DNA of 56,493 bases, from positions 1-56,493 of the forward strand of contig QZJT01000004.1 of assembly GCA_003597935.1 (NCBI GenBank). Reading direction: 5' to 3'. The stretch's first letter is position 1. Every line of letters starts with the position of its first letter. Positions 43,751-52,085 of the stretch are shown one piece after another. The notes under the pieces are model-generated. The model saw only the letters and a program-made list of their open reading frames with translations. It was not told where the DNA came from and searched no databases. The position numbers were made by a program, and so were the translations under genes. The stretch comes from Phycisphaerales bacterium (GTDB lineage: Bacteria > Planctomycetota > Phycisphaerae > UBA1845).

Positions 43751-45330
43751 ATGCCCGCCGGGCAGCGACGATCGACGGTGGCCCGTAAGGAACCCGACCT
43801 CCACGCTGTGATTCTGGCGGCCGCGGCGCCGCTGCTGGCGCTGTTCGTCTGCTTTCTGACCCGCCTTTCATTGGGCACGCCCGGATACCTGGTCTATCGC
43901 TACTCTCCTCTGGCGCCGGTGCGGCTGCTGCGCGCTGCACCGGCGCTGCTGATCGCCGCCGCCGGCGTGTTTGTGCTCTGGAGGGCGGCTCGAACCGCCT
44001 CCCCCGTGCCGCGCCGGACGATGGCCGGCGCGCTTATGGCCTATGCCGGGCTGTGTGCCTGGACGCTGTTCGCCCCCCCCTGTACGTCGAGCAGATCTGT
44101 TTCAATCTGCTCTCGCCGTCGCACGAGGGGGCGTTCGTCCACGAGGCGCGGCAGGTCCGCTCGATGCGGGCATATCTTTCTACCGACTTCTACGCCCGCA
44201 TCGCACGTCCTCCCGCCGAGCTGCGCGGGACGCGGGTCATCAGCAACCCGGCCGGCATGACGGTGCTGGCGTGGGGCGTGGATCGGGCGCTGACGGCCGT
44301 GCCCGCGCTGGATCGGATGATCCAGGATGCCTTCGGGATATGCGCGTATCGGGACGTGAGCGAACGCGACCGGCACACCTACGCCCAACTGCTCACGATG
44401 GCGGCGATCCTGACGCTCTGCTGGGCCGCGTCGATCGTCCCGGCGTATCGGCTGTGCCGATTGTGGCTGGCGCCGCCGGCGTCGATGGCGGTGTCACTGG
44501 CCTGTGTCTTCAACCCGGCGACCGCGAACTTCACGCCAGGCAAGGATCCCGCCCAACTGCTGACGGTGCTCCTGCTGCTGCACCTGGCGCTGCGGGCCTG
44601 CGTGAGCAACCGGAGAATCGCTGCGCTGGCGGCCGGAGCGGTGCTGGCCGGGTCGCTGACCATCGGCCTCATTCACGTGTGGATCGCGCTGATCGTCATC
44701 TTCGCCACCGGCTGGCACGCGCACCGCCATGGAGCGGGCCTGCGGGCGTGGGCTGTGACCTGCGTCGCGCCGGCGGTCGGCGGATTCGTCGCAGCGGCCG
44801 TGTTGCTCTGGGCGCTGACCGGCTGGAACATTGTCCACTCGACCTGGGCGGTCGCTCAGCGTTATCCCGAGATCCAGCGGCACCTGATCAACGGCGTCTG
44901 GACGCTGGTGGGGTTGCCGCTCTTCCTGCTGTTCGCCGGGCCGATGTTGTGGGGCATGGTGCTGGCCGTTCGCCCCCAGCGTTCGCTGCCCGGCGGCGGC
45001 GGTCCGGTCGATGCCGGTGACGACGCGGCGCGCCTCGGCCGGGCGCTGCTGACCTGCACGGCGGCGGTCATGGTCTACACCTATTTCTTCGCCAACAACA
45101 ACGAAACGCCGCGCCTGTGGATCCCCTTTCTGGCGATGCTGATCATCTCGATGTCGCTGACGCGCGACGCGTTCCGCACCGACGCCGCAAGGCACCGGCG
45201 CGTCCTGGTCGTACTGATCGCCGCCCAGATCGTGGTGAGCGCGTTGCAGTGGAGCATGATGGACGTGCGCGAGGCGGAGTATCGCATCCTCCCCGGCCCC
45301 GACGGCTCACCGCCCAGGCTGTGGGATTGA
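43751..45330 (+). pseudogene. Multi-pass membrane protein gene with a frameshift in a poly-C run
   Basis: The first frame (ATG 43751) encodes hydrophobic helices (AVILAAAAPLLALFVCFLTR, LLRAAPALLIAAAGVFVLWR, MAYAGLCAWTLFAPP) up to a run of eight C at 44073-44080. The reading then continues in a different frame (LYVEQICFNLLSPSHEGAFV ...) to the TGA at 45328-45330, with about eight more helices. One extra C would join them into one protein of about 526 residues. The overall shape resembles GT-C type glycosyltransferase-like membrane proteins, with a periplasmic loop after the second or third helix, but no catalytic motif is certain. Sequencing error, true mutation, or slippage-based phase variation all fit. 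Confidence 0.75.
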
Positions 45331-45370
45331 CGCAGCGCCGCATTCGTGGCCGCCCGTCGCGCAGCGTGAC

Positions 45371-46183
45371 TCAGCAGCTCGTCTTCGCCGACGCCCCGCA
45401 CTCGACCACTTCGACGGTGTGGTCGCCTTCGGACACCGGGCAGAACTTCACCTTGGCCTTGCCCTTGCTGTTGGTGCCGGCGCGGCGCTCGACGTCGCCG
45501 TCCAGCCGGAAGGTGACGGCACTGTCCGGCGGGCCTTTCTTGAGCTTGGCGACGATGCGCGGACCGCAGTTGGCGCGAGAGCACCTGGCTTTGACTTTCG
45601 CATTCTCCGGGCACGCTTCGCCCAACGAGTAGACCAGGTCATCGGCGACGAAGATGGGCGGGTCAGCGCGGCCGCGCTCCTGGAGCACGGCCCGGGCGAT
45701 GCCGGCGCCCTCAACGCTGAGCTGCGCCCAGGTTTCCGCCGCCACCTCGTCGCTGGCGATCAGGTTGTTGTCGGCGTCGTAGGCTTCCAGCCCGAACAGT
45801 CCCTCGCTGAGGCCGCCGGCCACCCAGATCGACACCTCGAAAGCCGGCGGGTCGAACAACATGATCGACGGGTCGGTCGCCACGCCGCCGCCCATCAAGG
45901 GCGCCGTGCGGTGAAAGGCCAGGAAGTTGTTGCCGCTGTGCGGCTGGATGTTGAAGTTGCCGCAGGTGTCGAGGATGGCCGGCCCGTCCAGCGGCCCCGG
46001 GCCGCGGAACCGCACGCCGCGGTCGGCGTACCGGTCGCGCAGGGCCGTCGTCTGGATGAAGGCGCACGGCTCCACCTGATCGTCGAAGTCGATGGTCACG
46101 GGCTGTGCCCGGCCGGCGAGGGGCGAAAACGCGAAAACGCCAGCGACCAGCGCCGGAATCCAACGATTGACCCACGGGCTCAT
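45371..46183 (-). CDS. Secreted protein with a C-terminal domain shared with the beta-helix protein
   Basis: The 270-residue protein has a signal peptide (WIPALVAGVFAFSPLAGRAQ, about residues 8-27). A beta-rich domain begins VTIDFDDQVEPCAFIQTTAL and includes FNIQPHSGNNFLAFHRTAPL and a jelly-roll-like FEVSIWVAGG, as in PEP-CTERM/choice-of-anchor secreted proteins. The last ~80 residues (CPENAKVKARCSR ... VTFRLDGD ... NSKGKAKVKFCPVSEGDHTV ... C) align with the end of the protein at 28424-30337. ATG 46183 follows GGGGACC; the frame extends upstream but lacks a signal peptide there. Role unknown, probably extracellular. Confidence 0.75.
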   Translation of the reverse strand: MSPWVNRWIPALVAGVFAFSPLAGRAQPVTIDFDDQVEPCAFIQTTALRDRYADRGVRFRGPGPLDGPAILDTCGNFNIQPHSGNNFLAFHRTAPLMGGGVATDPSIMLFDPPAFEVSIWVAGGLSEGLFGLEAYDADNNLIASDEVAAETWAQLSVEGAGIARAVLQERGRADPPIFVADDLVYSLGEACPENAKVKARCSRANCGPRIVAKLKKGPPDSAVTFRLDGDVERRAGTNSKGKAKVKFCPVSEGDHTVEVVECGASAKTSC

Positions 46184-46359
46184 GTGACGGTCCCCCTTTG
46201 TGTTGAACAGACACCCCGGCTCGCAGCGCGATTGTACGAAAACCAGGCCGGGATTGGAAGCGCTCGTTTGGTGTTCGACCGAGCGCAGGCGGGCGTATGA
46301 CAAGATCAGACATCCATGCTGGAAGATCGCCCGCGCGCGGTCGCCGCCGATTCAGCCGC

Positions 46360-48384
46360 TCACGCGGGCGCCGGGCTGACCACGGCAGGGGCGATGCGTG
46401 GCACGATCTCCCACGCCACGTTCGGATCCTCGGAAATGTGCTCCTCGCCGAAGCGGACCAGCCGGGCGCTGTTGAAGATGACGATCGCGGTCGACACCGT
46501 GTGCAGCATCGCGCCGGCGATGGCCGTAATGATCCCCGCGATGGTCAGCGCCTGTCCCACGATGACGAACAGCACGCCGAAAATCAGGTTCTGCCAGATC
46601 ACCCGCGTGGTCGAGCGCGAGAGCCGCAGCAGGAACGGCAGGCGGCTCAGGTCGTTGTTCATCAGCGCGATCGACGCCGAGTTAATGGCTACGTCGCTGC
46701 CGGCCGCGCCCATCGCGACGCTCAGGTCTCCGGCCGCCAGCGCGGGAGCGTCGTTGACGCCGTCGCCCACCACCAGCACGCGGTGTCCGCGCCGCTTCAT
46801 GTCCTCCACCAGCCGCAGCTTCTGCGCCGGCAGCACTTCCGCGTGGACCTCCGAGCAACCCATCTCCGCAGCCACGCGCCGGGCCACCGACGCCTTGTCG
46901 CCCGTCACCATGGCCAGGTTCCGCACCCCCAGCGTGCGGAGTTGATCTATGGCCTCTCGGGCCTCGGGGCGCGTACGGTCTTCCAGCCCCACCCAGCCCA
47001 GGCACTGGTGGTTGCGGGTCACGTACAACATGCTGACGCCTTCGGACTCAGCGTACTCCGGGTCCTTGAGGATGCTCATATCCGCGCCGCGCTCCGCCAG
47101 CCAGGCGCTGCGGCCGACCATGATGTCATCCTCGCCCACCCGTGCCACCACGCCGCGCCCGGCGACCTCTTCGAAGTGCGACGGCTTGTCGAAGACCAGC
47201 CGGGCCTGCCGGGCGACGCTGACGACCGCCTGCGCCACCGGGTGGCGGCTCATCTGCTCGGCCGCGGCCGCCGCGCCCAGCAGGTCGGCCCCGTCCACGC
47301 CGCGGGCCGGCTTGAGCTGCGTGACGGACAGTTCCCCCGTGGTCAGCGTGCCCGTCTTGTCGAGCACCACGGCGGTGACGTTGCGGGCGGCCTCCAGGTG
47401 GATGACGTTCTTGATGAGCACGCCCAACCGGGCGGCGCAGCTCAACGCCGCCACCATGGCGGTCGGCGTGGCCAGGATCAGCGCGCACGGACACGCGATG
47501 ATCAGCATGGTGATCGCCTTATGGATGCCGTCCGTCTTGTCCTCCGAGAAGAACCACACCACCGCGGCCAACATGCAGATGGTCGGCGTGTACCAGCCGG
47601 CGTAGCGGTCGATCAGGCGCATGAGTGGGATCTTGGTCCGCTCGGCCTCGATGATGAGGTTCTGCACCCGCCCCAGCGTGGTATCCGCGCCCGCCTTCGT
47701 CACCCGCACGTCCATGGCCCCGGTGAGGTTGCTGGTGCCGCTGAAGACTTCGTCGTCGACGGACTTGTCGACCGGCAGCGATTCGCCGGTGATGGTCGCC
47801 TGGTTCACCGTGGACTGGCCCGTCACCACGATGCCGTCCGCCGGGACGTTGTCGCCCGGACGGACCCGGATCACGTCGCCCGGTCTGAGGTCTTTGGCGC
47901 TGACTTCCGTCTCGGCGCCGTCGGGACCGATGCGGTTGGCCTTCTGCGGGGTGAGCTTGAGCAGCGATTCGATCGCCTGCCTGGCCCCCAGGGCGGTGCG
48001 CGTTTCGATCAGGTTCGAGATGATCATGAAGAACGCGATCACGCCCGCTTCCTGGTACTCGCCCAAGGCGATCGCCGCCCCGATGGCCAGCGCCACCAGT
48101 TCGTCCATGTGCATCTCGCCCGCCAGCAGGTGGGTCACGGCGTGCCACATCAGCGGGAACCCCAGCAGCAGCGCCCCGACGAAAGCGATCAGCGACGAAT
48201 ACGGGTTCTGCAGCGCACCCGTGCTGTCGCGGATGGTGCTGTTCTGGAAGAGCAGCCCCTCGACGAAATCGGTCTCGACGATGAATGAGCTGATGACCAG
48301 CATTCCGCCGAACAGCGTGGCGATGAGCAACCGCCGGGCCCGGCTGGTTTCAGCCTGAACGTTCTTGAAGTGGTCGTGTGGCAT
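46360..48384 (-). CDS. Heavy-metal-translocating P1B-type ATPase
   Basis: The 674-residue pump has the CPC membrane metal site (IIACPCALILATPTAMVA), the A-domain TGES (ATITGESLPVDKS), the phosphorylation site DKTGTLT, and GDGVNDAPALAAGDLSVAMG in the hinge. HMDELVALAIGAA, an early helix typical of the ZntA/CadA group, is present. It has no N-terminal GMxCxxC metal-binding domain; the start at 48384 reads MPHDHFKNVQ. The substrate could be Zn, Cd or Co, but is not determined by the visible motifs. No metalloregulator is adjacent. Confidence 0.92.
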   Translation of the reverse strand: MPHDHFKNVQAETSRARRLLIATLFGGMLVISSFIVETDFVEGLLFQNSTIRDSTGALQNPYSSLIAFVGALLLGFPLMWHAVTHLLAGEMHMDELVALAIGAAIALGEYQEAGVIAFFMIISNLIETRTALGARQAIESLLKLTPQKANRIGPDGAETEVSAKDLRPGDVIRVRPGDNVPADGIVVTGQSTVNQATITGESLPVDKSVDDEVFSGTSNLTGAMDVRVTKAGADTTLGRVQNLIIEAERTKIPLMRLIDRYAGWYTPTICMLAAVVWFFSEDKTDGIHKAITMLIIACPCALILATPTAMVAALSCAARLGVLIKNVIHLEAARNVTAVVLDKTGTLTTGELSVTQLKPARGVDGADLLGAAAAAEQMSRHPVAQAVVSVARQARLVFDKPSHFEEVAGRGVVARVGEDDIMVGRSAWLAERGADMSILKDPEYAESEGVSMLYVTRNHQCLGWVGLEDRTRPEAREAIDQLRTLGVRNLAMVTGDKASVARRVAAEMGCSEVHAEVLPAQKLRLVEDMKRRGHRVLVVGDGVNDAPALAAGDLSVAMGAAGSDVAINSASIALMNNDLSRLPFLLRLSRSTTRVIWQNLIFGVLFVIVGQALTIAGIITAIAGAMLHTVSTAIVIFNSARLVRFGEEHISEDPNVAWEIVPRIAPAVVSPAPA

Positions 48385-48795
48385 GATCCTGTGAGCCGTG
48401 GATTAGAGCAAGACCGTAAAAACCTCAGCGAGCATGACTACGCCCGTCCCTGCGCGATCCGCGAGGGAATGTAGTCCGCACCAGGGGCCCTCGTCAACCC
48501 GACGAAGCCCACCTTGGCGGCTGGGCGGCTGGTTGGCGACCCGCACGGGCGGCGCCGCCCCGAACCCCCCGTCAACTGCCGCAGACTTGGTCCAGACCCC
48601 CGACGGGTATCAGACACTCGATACGCCGCAACAGGGAGTCGGGTTCGTGCGATCGGGCCAACGGAGAGGGCATCCGCGGTCGCAAGATAGACGATTGCCT
48701 GGCGGCCAGCGGGATGAAAAGTGAATCGCCCCTTGACTCCAGCGGTTAAGTTCGGGCGTTGTCAGGCTTTGCCGTTTCGCCCCCGGAGACGAGCC
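48385..48795. other. Intergenic region without recognisable features
   Basis: This interval lies between the divergent P-type ATPase gene and the IS1595 fragment. I see no convincing coding frame, RNA gene or hairpin. It should contain the ATPase promoter. Confidence 0.3.
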
Positions 48796-49026
48796 GTGCC
48801 TGACAACCCTCACGCCTCGCGGATCCCGAAGATGATGGACGTGGCCGCGTTCCACCGGCGGTTCGGCACCGACGACGCCTGCACCGAACACCTTCGGCGG
48901 CTTCGCTGCGGCGAGACCCTCGAGCGGTTGGTTTGCCCGGACTGCCCGTGCCGCAGAGGCTGGTGGCTTCCTCGGCGGCAGGTGATGGAGTGTGGCGATT
49001 GCCATCATCAGACGAGCGGCACGGTT
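48796..49026 (+). pseudogene. IS1595-family transposase, N-terminal fragment
   Basis: From GTG 48796 the frame encodes the N-terminal part of an IS1595 (ISXO2-like) transposase: FHRRFGTDDACTEHLRRLR, the zinc ribbon CPDCPCRRGWWLPRRQVMEC then GDCHHQTS. After HHQTSGTV, where the family continues with TAGTxFHxTRTPL and the DDE domain, the sequence loses similarity and the frame reads into DNA antisense to the DUF1697 gene. Only about 75 residues of the ~300-residue transposase remain. Confidence 0.8.
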
Positions 49027-49150
49027 CAATCTCCAACTTGTTGTAATGCCCAGCGATGGAACTCATCCGCCGCCCGCAGGGCGGTCGATTGGAGCAACCT
49101 GCCGGGCAGCGGGATTCGTTTTGTCAGCGCACTGTTGCGGAGGGAGGCCA

Positions 49151-49681
49151 TCAGGTTGTTCCCCCAGCCAGAACCTTCGCGATGCTTTCCAACGTATTCC
49201 AACTGCGCGTCGTAGCCGCTACGCCAAACATACGGTCGAGCTTGCCCAGTACTCCAATCACTTTCATGTCTCGCCGATACGCGCCCACTACGAACCGACC
49301 ATGGCGTGCCAGAACCTTGACCAACCACTTTCCACGGGATGGCAACGTGCATGGCAGTCCAGGTGTCAGCCGAGGAGATTTGGTCAACACACTCGCGAAA
49401 CGGATGATTCCGGCCCTGAGCCGAAGGCCTCGAAAATGGTCGCGCGACAACAAATCGGACACCTCACGACCATCGCAGATGACCATCTCGACCTCGAAAG
49501 GAACCAGACTCGATACTTCCGAACGGAGTTGCCGGCGACGTACGCGTTTCCGCACTACGAACGTACCTGTCGCCCCGATGTTGACCGTACCAAGGTGCTC
49601 CAGTCGTGCCGCCAGAGTCGCCGGACGAAAGGTCCGATGGCCACCGACGTTCAGCCCTCTCAGAAAGACGACGAGTGCCAC
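49151..49681 (-). CDS. DUF1697 family protein
   Basis: The 176-residue protein is about standard length for DUF1697. It opens with VVFLRGLNVGGHRTFRPATL (family LRGINVGGxxxxxMxxL), continues with LEHLGTVNIGATGTFVVRK, LVPFEVEMVICDGREV and a terminal TRSWNTLESIAKVL (xRNWNTxxKL). It begins with GTG 49681 after GGAAGG. The central part is diverged. Function of the family is unknown; it is common beside small stress and regulatory genes. Confidence 0.75.
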   Translation of the reverse strand: MALVVFLRGLNVGGHRTFRPATLAARLEHLGTVNIGATGTFVVRKRVRRRQLRSEVSSLVPFEVEMVICDGREVSDLLSRDHFRGLRLRAGIIRFASVLTKSPRLTPGLPCTLPSRGKWLVKVLARHGRFVVGAYRRDMKVIGVLGKLDRMFGVAATTRSWNTLESIAKVLAGGTT

Positions 49682-49876
49682 AATTTGCCTTCCAGTGCAA
49701 TGACCGATTCACCTGTGCTGCCCGACGCCCAGGCTACGCCGACGCGACCGGGAGAGGCGGGCTCGGTCGGCGTGAGCGCCTGGCCGGGCAGCGACCAACG
49801 CTTCATTCAGAGCGACTCCCGGCTCACGTCCTGCCGCGGCCCGGTGACTTCGCCGCCTTGAACTTCCCCATCGGCT

Positions 49877-50242
49877 TCAGCGCAGGATCACCGAAGGCCT
49901 GGCCATTCCATTCCAGAACAGGAGCGCTACGCCGCCCCTGGCCGGGACGCTGTAGCCGACCACAGGCGTGTCGCCGACGACCCACGCGTAGCTGAGCTTC
50001 TTCTGCGCCTCGATTTCGATGAGCCGGCACTTCACGATGCCGTCCCAACCAGGCTGCGGCGGCGCCTGGAACGTGAACGTCGCCCCCGGCTCGAGCTTGA
50101 GACCGACGACGGGCAGGAGCCACTCGGCGAGCAGCACGGGGTCGGTGAGCGCTCGCCATACATTCTGGGGCGAATGAGGCGGATCGAACTCGAACGAAAT
50201 AGAATCGGTTTGCGATCGTGCGGTCTTGTCGGTGGGGTTCAT
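49877..50242 (-). CDS. AHSA1/SRPBCC-like protein, probably shortened at the C-terminus
   Basis: The 121-residue protein contains ISFEFDPPHSPQNVWRALTD then PVLLAEWLLP, a typical SRPBCC/AHSA1 start (V-xxA-LTDPxxLxxWL), and GATFTFQAPPQPGWDGIVKC RLIEIEAQKKLSYAW. Family members run to about 140-160 residues with a C-terminal helix, missing here: after SYAWVVGDT the sequence is unlike the family and stops early. A neighbouring frame stays open to 49824, so a frameshift or fusion is likely. It follows an ArsR gene on the same strand (about 50 bp gap), the standard arsR-AHSA1 pairing. Confidence 0.65.
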   Translation of the reverse strand: MNPTDKTARSQTDSISFEFDPPHSPQNVWRALTDPVLLAEWLLPVVGLKLEPGATFTFQAPPQPGWDGIVKCRLIEIEAQKKLSYAWVVGDTPVVGYSVPARGGVALLFWNGMARPSVILR

Positions 50243-50292
50243 TCGTCCATTTTCTCCAGCGGGAGCCATTCGCTCGTATTCCCCAACCTGCC

Positions 50293-50613
50293 TCACCCGT
50301 CCAGCTTCTCCAGCAGTTGTTCCAGGCGATCGACGTGCTCCGTCCAGAAGGCGCGGTAGTGCGCGATCCAGTCGATGAGCGGCTTCATCCCGCGCGGCGC
50401 CACCCGGTAATAGGCACAGCGTCCCTGGCGCCGGTCCTTCACCAGGCCCGCGTCTTTCAACGTCGCCAGGTGCTGCGAAACCGCCGGCTGCGAGATGTCG
50501 AAGCGCGCCGTGAGGTCCTTCACGGCCGCTTCGCCCCGCGCGAGCGACTCAAAGATCGCCCGGCGGCTGGGGTCGGCCAGCGCCTGGAAGACCCGATCCT
50601 CGGCCACGCTCAT
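50293..50613 (-). CDS. ArsR-family winged-helix transcriptional regulator
   Basis: The 106-residue repressor has VFQALADPSRRAIFESLARG then the HTH block FDISQPAVSQHLATLKDAGL and the wing VKDRRQGRCAYYRVAP. A C-terminal WIAHYRAFWTEHVDRLEQLL helix is typical of the subgroup paired with AHSA1 genes. No metal-binding CxC is present in the recognition helix, so it is not a metal sensor of the classic ArsR type. Its promoter overlaps a palindromic operator, suggesting autorepression. Confidence 0.9.
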   Translation of the reverse strand: MSVAEDRVFQALADPSRRAIFESLARGEAAVKDLTARFDISQPAVSQHLATLKDAGLVKDRRQGRCAYYRVAPRGMKPLIDWIAHYRAFWTEHVDRLEQLLEKLDG

Positions 50614-50619
50614 GGATGA

Positions 50620-50648
50620 TGTATAAGCATACGCTTATTAGTTTTCAA
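50620..50648 (-). promoter_or_regulatory. Promoter with embedded operator for the leftward arsR
   Basis: On the minus strand, TTGAAA (50648-50643) and TATACA (50625-50620) are 17 bases apart. The palindrome ATAAGC-N4-GCTTAT at 50623-50638 overlaps the spacer and -10 box. The predicted start (about 50613) falls on the A of the arsR ATG (50613-50611), so the transcript would be leaderless. A repressor bound there would block polymerase. Confidence 0.55.
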
Positions 50649-50864
50649 GCCCGCAGATCGGGCCGCACGGGATCCGCAGAACTGGGGCATGTTCCTCATA
50701 CACCTGGTCGTCTGGCACATCGCAGGCCACGTCAGCGTCGGCGCGAAGGAAACTGGTCATAACCATAAGTGATTGGTAATTATTAACTTGCGCATAATGA
50801 ACATACACGCCTACCGCGTGGACGCCGGCGTCGACAGAGTCCTCCGAAAAACCCACCGTGGCCC

Positions 50865-50894
50865 TTGACAGGCAAGCGTCAGCTTGCGTATCAT
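50865..50894 (+). promoter_or_regulatory. Promoter with embedded operator for the rightward arsR-VOC operon
   Basis: TTGACA (50865-50870) and TATCAT (50889-50894) are 18 bases apart. The palindrome GCAAGC-N4-GCTTGC at 50872-50887 fills the spacer. A further GCTTGC half-site is at 50915-50920, just before the ATG at 50928. The arrangement predicts autorepression by the ArsR protein encoded next. Confidence 0.6.
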
Positions 50895-50927
50895 GCACCG
50901 AAAGTCAAGTGGGTGCTTGCATAACTC

Positions 50928-51212
50928 ATGGATGAGGTCTTTCGAGCGATTGCAGACCCCACGAGGCGTGCGGTCCTGGACGAGTTGGTTGACCGGGACG
51001 GTCAGTCGCTGTTCGAGATCTGTACCCGCCTCACGATGAAACATGGCATCAGCTCGTCCAGGCAGGCGATTTCTCAGCACCTGGACGTGCTGGAGGCGGC
51101 CGGGTTGGTAGTGACCCGCCGTGACGGTCGGTTCAAGTTTCACTATTTCAACGGAGCCCCGCTCGCAGCGATCGCGCAGCGGTGGCTGCAAGCGAAGGGG
51201 AACAACTCATGA
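50928..51212 (+). CDS. ArsR-family winged-helix transcriptional regulator
   Basis: The 94-residue regulator has VFRAIADPTRRAVLDELVDR, the HTH GISSSRQAISQHLDVLEAAG, and wing LVVTRRDGRFKFHYFNG. It is a different subtype from the leftward arsR, with an extra CTRLTMKHG segment. It overlaps the VOC gene by 4 bp (ATGA), so the pair is translationally coupled. No metal-site cysteines are evident in the recognition helix; the inducer is unknown. Confidence 0.9.
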   Translation: MDEVFRAIADPTRRAVLDELVDRDGQSLFEICTRLTMKHGISSSRQAISQHLDVLEAAGLVVTRRDGRFKFHYFNGAPLAAIAQRWLQAKGNNS

Positions 51213-51601
51213 GAATCAACCTTACCAGCGTGTTCGTCGATGACCAGGCGAAGGCGCTTCAGTTCTATACGACGGTGCTGGGGTTTGCCAAGAAACGCGA
51301 TATCCCGCTTGGCACGCACCGCTGGCTGACGGTGGTCGCAGCGTCCGAGCCGAACGGGACTGAGCTTCTGCTGGAACCCGACGCTCACCCGGCCGTCAAG
51401 CCGTTCAGAGCGGCGCTCGTGGAAGACGGCATTCCTTTCACGTCGTTCGCCGTGAAGGACGTAGCCGCGGAACACAAGCGACTGAGCGGATTGGGCGTGC
51501 GATTCACTCAACCGCCCACGGACCTGGGCACGGTGGTGACAGCGGTGTTCGACGACACCTGCGGGAACCTCATCCAGATCGCGCAAGCGAAGGGCGCCTG
51601 A
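51209..51601 (+). CDS. VOC/glyoxalase-fold protein
   Basis: The 130-residue protein shows two beta-alpha-beta-beta-beta modules of the vicinal-oxygen-chelate fold: VFVDDQAKALQFYTTVLGFA with GTHRWLTVVAASEPNGTELL, then FAVKDVAAEHKRLSGLGVRF and VVTAVFDDTCGNLIQIAQ. Members include glyoxalase I, antibiotic-resistance proteins and dioxygenases. It pairs with ArsR in many genomes. The His/Glu metal ligands appear only partly conserved by eye. ATG 51209 follows AAGGGG. Confidence 0.88.
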   Translation: MRINLTSVFVDDQAKALQFYTTVLGFAKKRDIPLGTHRWLTVVAASEPNGTELLLEPDAHPAVKPFRAALVEDGIPFTSFAVKDVAAEHKRLSGLGVRFTQPPTDLGTVVTAVFDDTCGNLIQIAQAKGA

Positions 51602-51650
51602 TGGACAGCGGGTCAGTCTCGCCGGACTCGAACGCGCCGCCCAAGTACTG

Positions 51651-51687
51651 AGCGAGCCGCGTGGCTTTAGCCCGCCCGGAGTTCCGC
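51651..51687 (-). repeat. Family A palindromic repeat
   Basis: AGCGAGCCGCGTGGCTTTAG then CCCGCCCGGAGTTCCGC on the plus strand is the family A unit in reverse orientation. Confidence 0.7.
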
Positions 51688-51848
51688 GGTGAGTGCAGTC
51701 TGAAGCCGCGGACGCCTTTCCCCGCCGCCGCCAGGCTGGAGACAGGCGGTCCCCGGGGCGCCCGCCGATCGTTTCGCGCACCCGGTCGTGCACTTGCCTG
51801 CCCGCGCGCCGTTGATGCTGAAGCGTGCTTCTGTTATAAGATTGTGTG

Positions 51849-51955
51849 CAGTCGGTGGCCGCGCTCCGAGAGTGCAATGGGCGACCGCGCTCCGAGGGTG
51901 CGATCGGCGACCGCGCCTCAAGTGGGCCATCGGCGGCCGCGCTGCGAGCGGAGCT
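51849..51955 (+). repeat. Tandem array of ~27-30-bp GC-rich units
   Basis: Four imperfect units follow each other: GTCGGTGGCCGCGCTCCGAG..., GGGCGACCGCGCTCCGAGGG..., GGCGACCGCGCCTCAAGTGG..., GGCGGCCGCGCTGCGAGCGG. They show a shared CCGCGC core. A partly related reversed duplication lies at 32030-32105. Confidence 0.65.
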
Positions 51956-52085
51956 TCCGTACGGGCTGACGTGCCCGTCCGCTGGCGGGAGTTCGCGATT
52001 CGACGAATGGGCATGGTGGCGCACGGTAATTCGGAGTGAGCACGCGTCACTCCGAGGTTTCAGCCACCGGGTCCGGGGATCAACT

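Larger units (their letters stand above)
51602..52085. other. Repeat-rich intergenic region
   Basis: No gene is seen. It holds a family A palindrome (51651-51687), a diverged family B unit (about 51727-51754, minus), and a tandem array (about 51849-51955) of four units of ~27-30 bp with the core GGCGACCGCGCTCCGAGGG. Confidence 0.6.

Noticed and set aside
43751..44260. Two separate small genes at 43751-44260 and 44053-45330
   Set aside because: The hydrophobic pattern and codon bias switch frame exactly at the poly-C run, which is explained more simply as one frameshifted gene.
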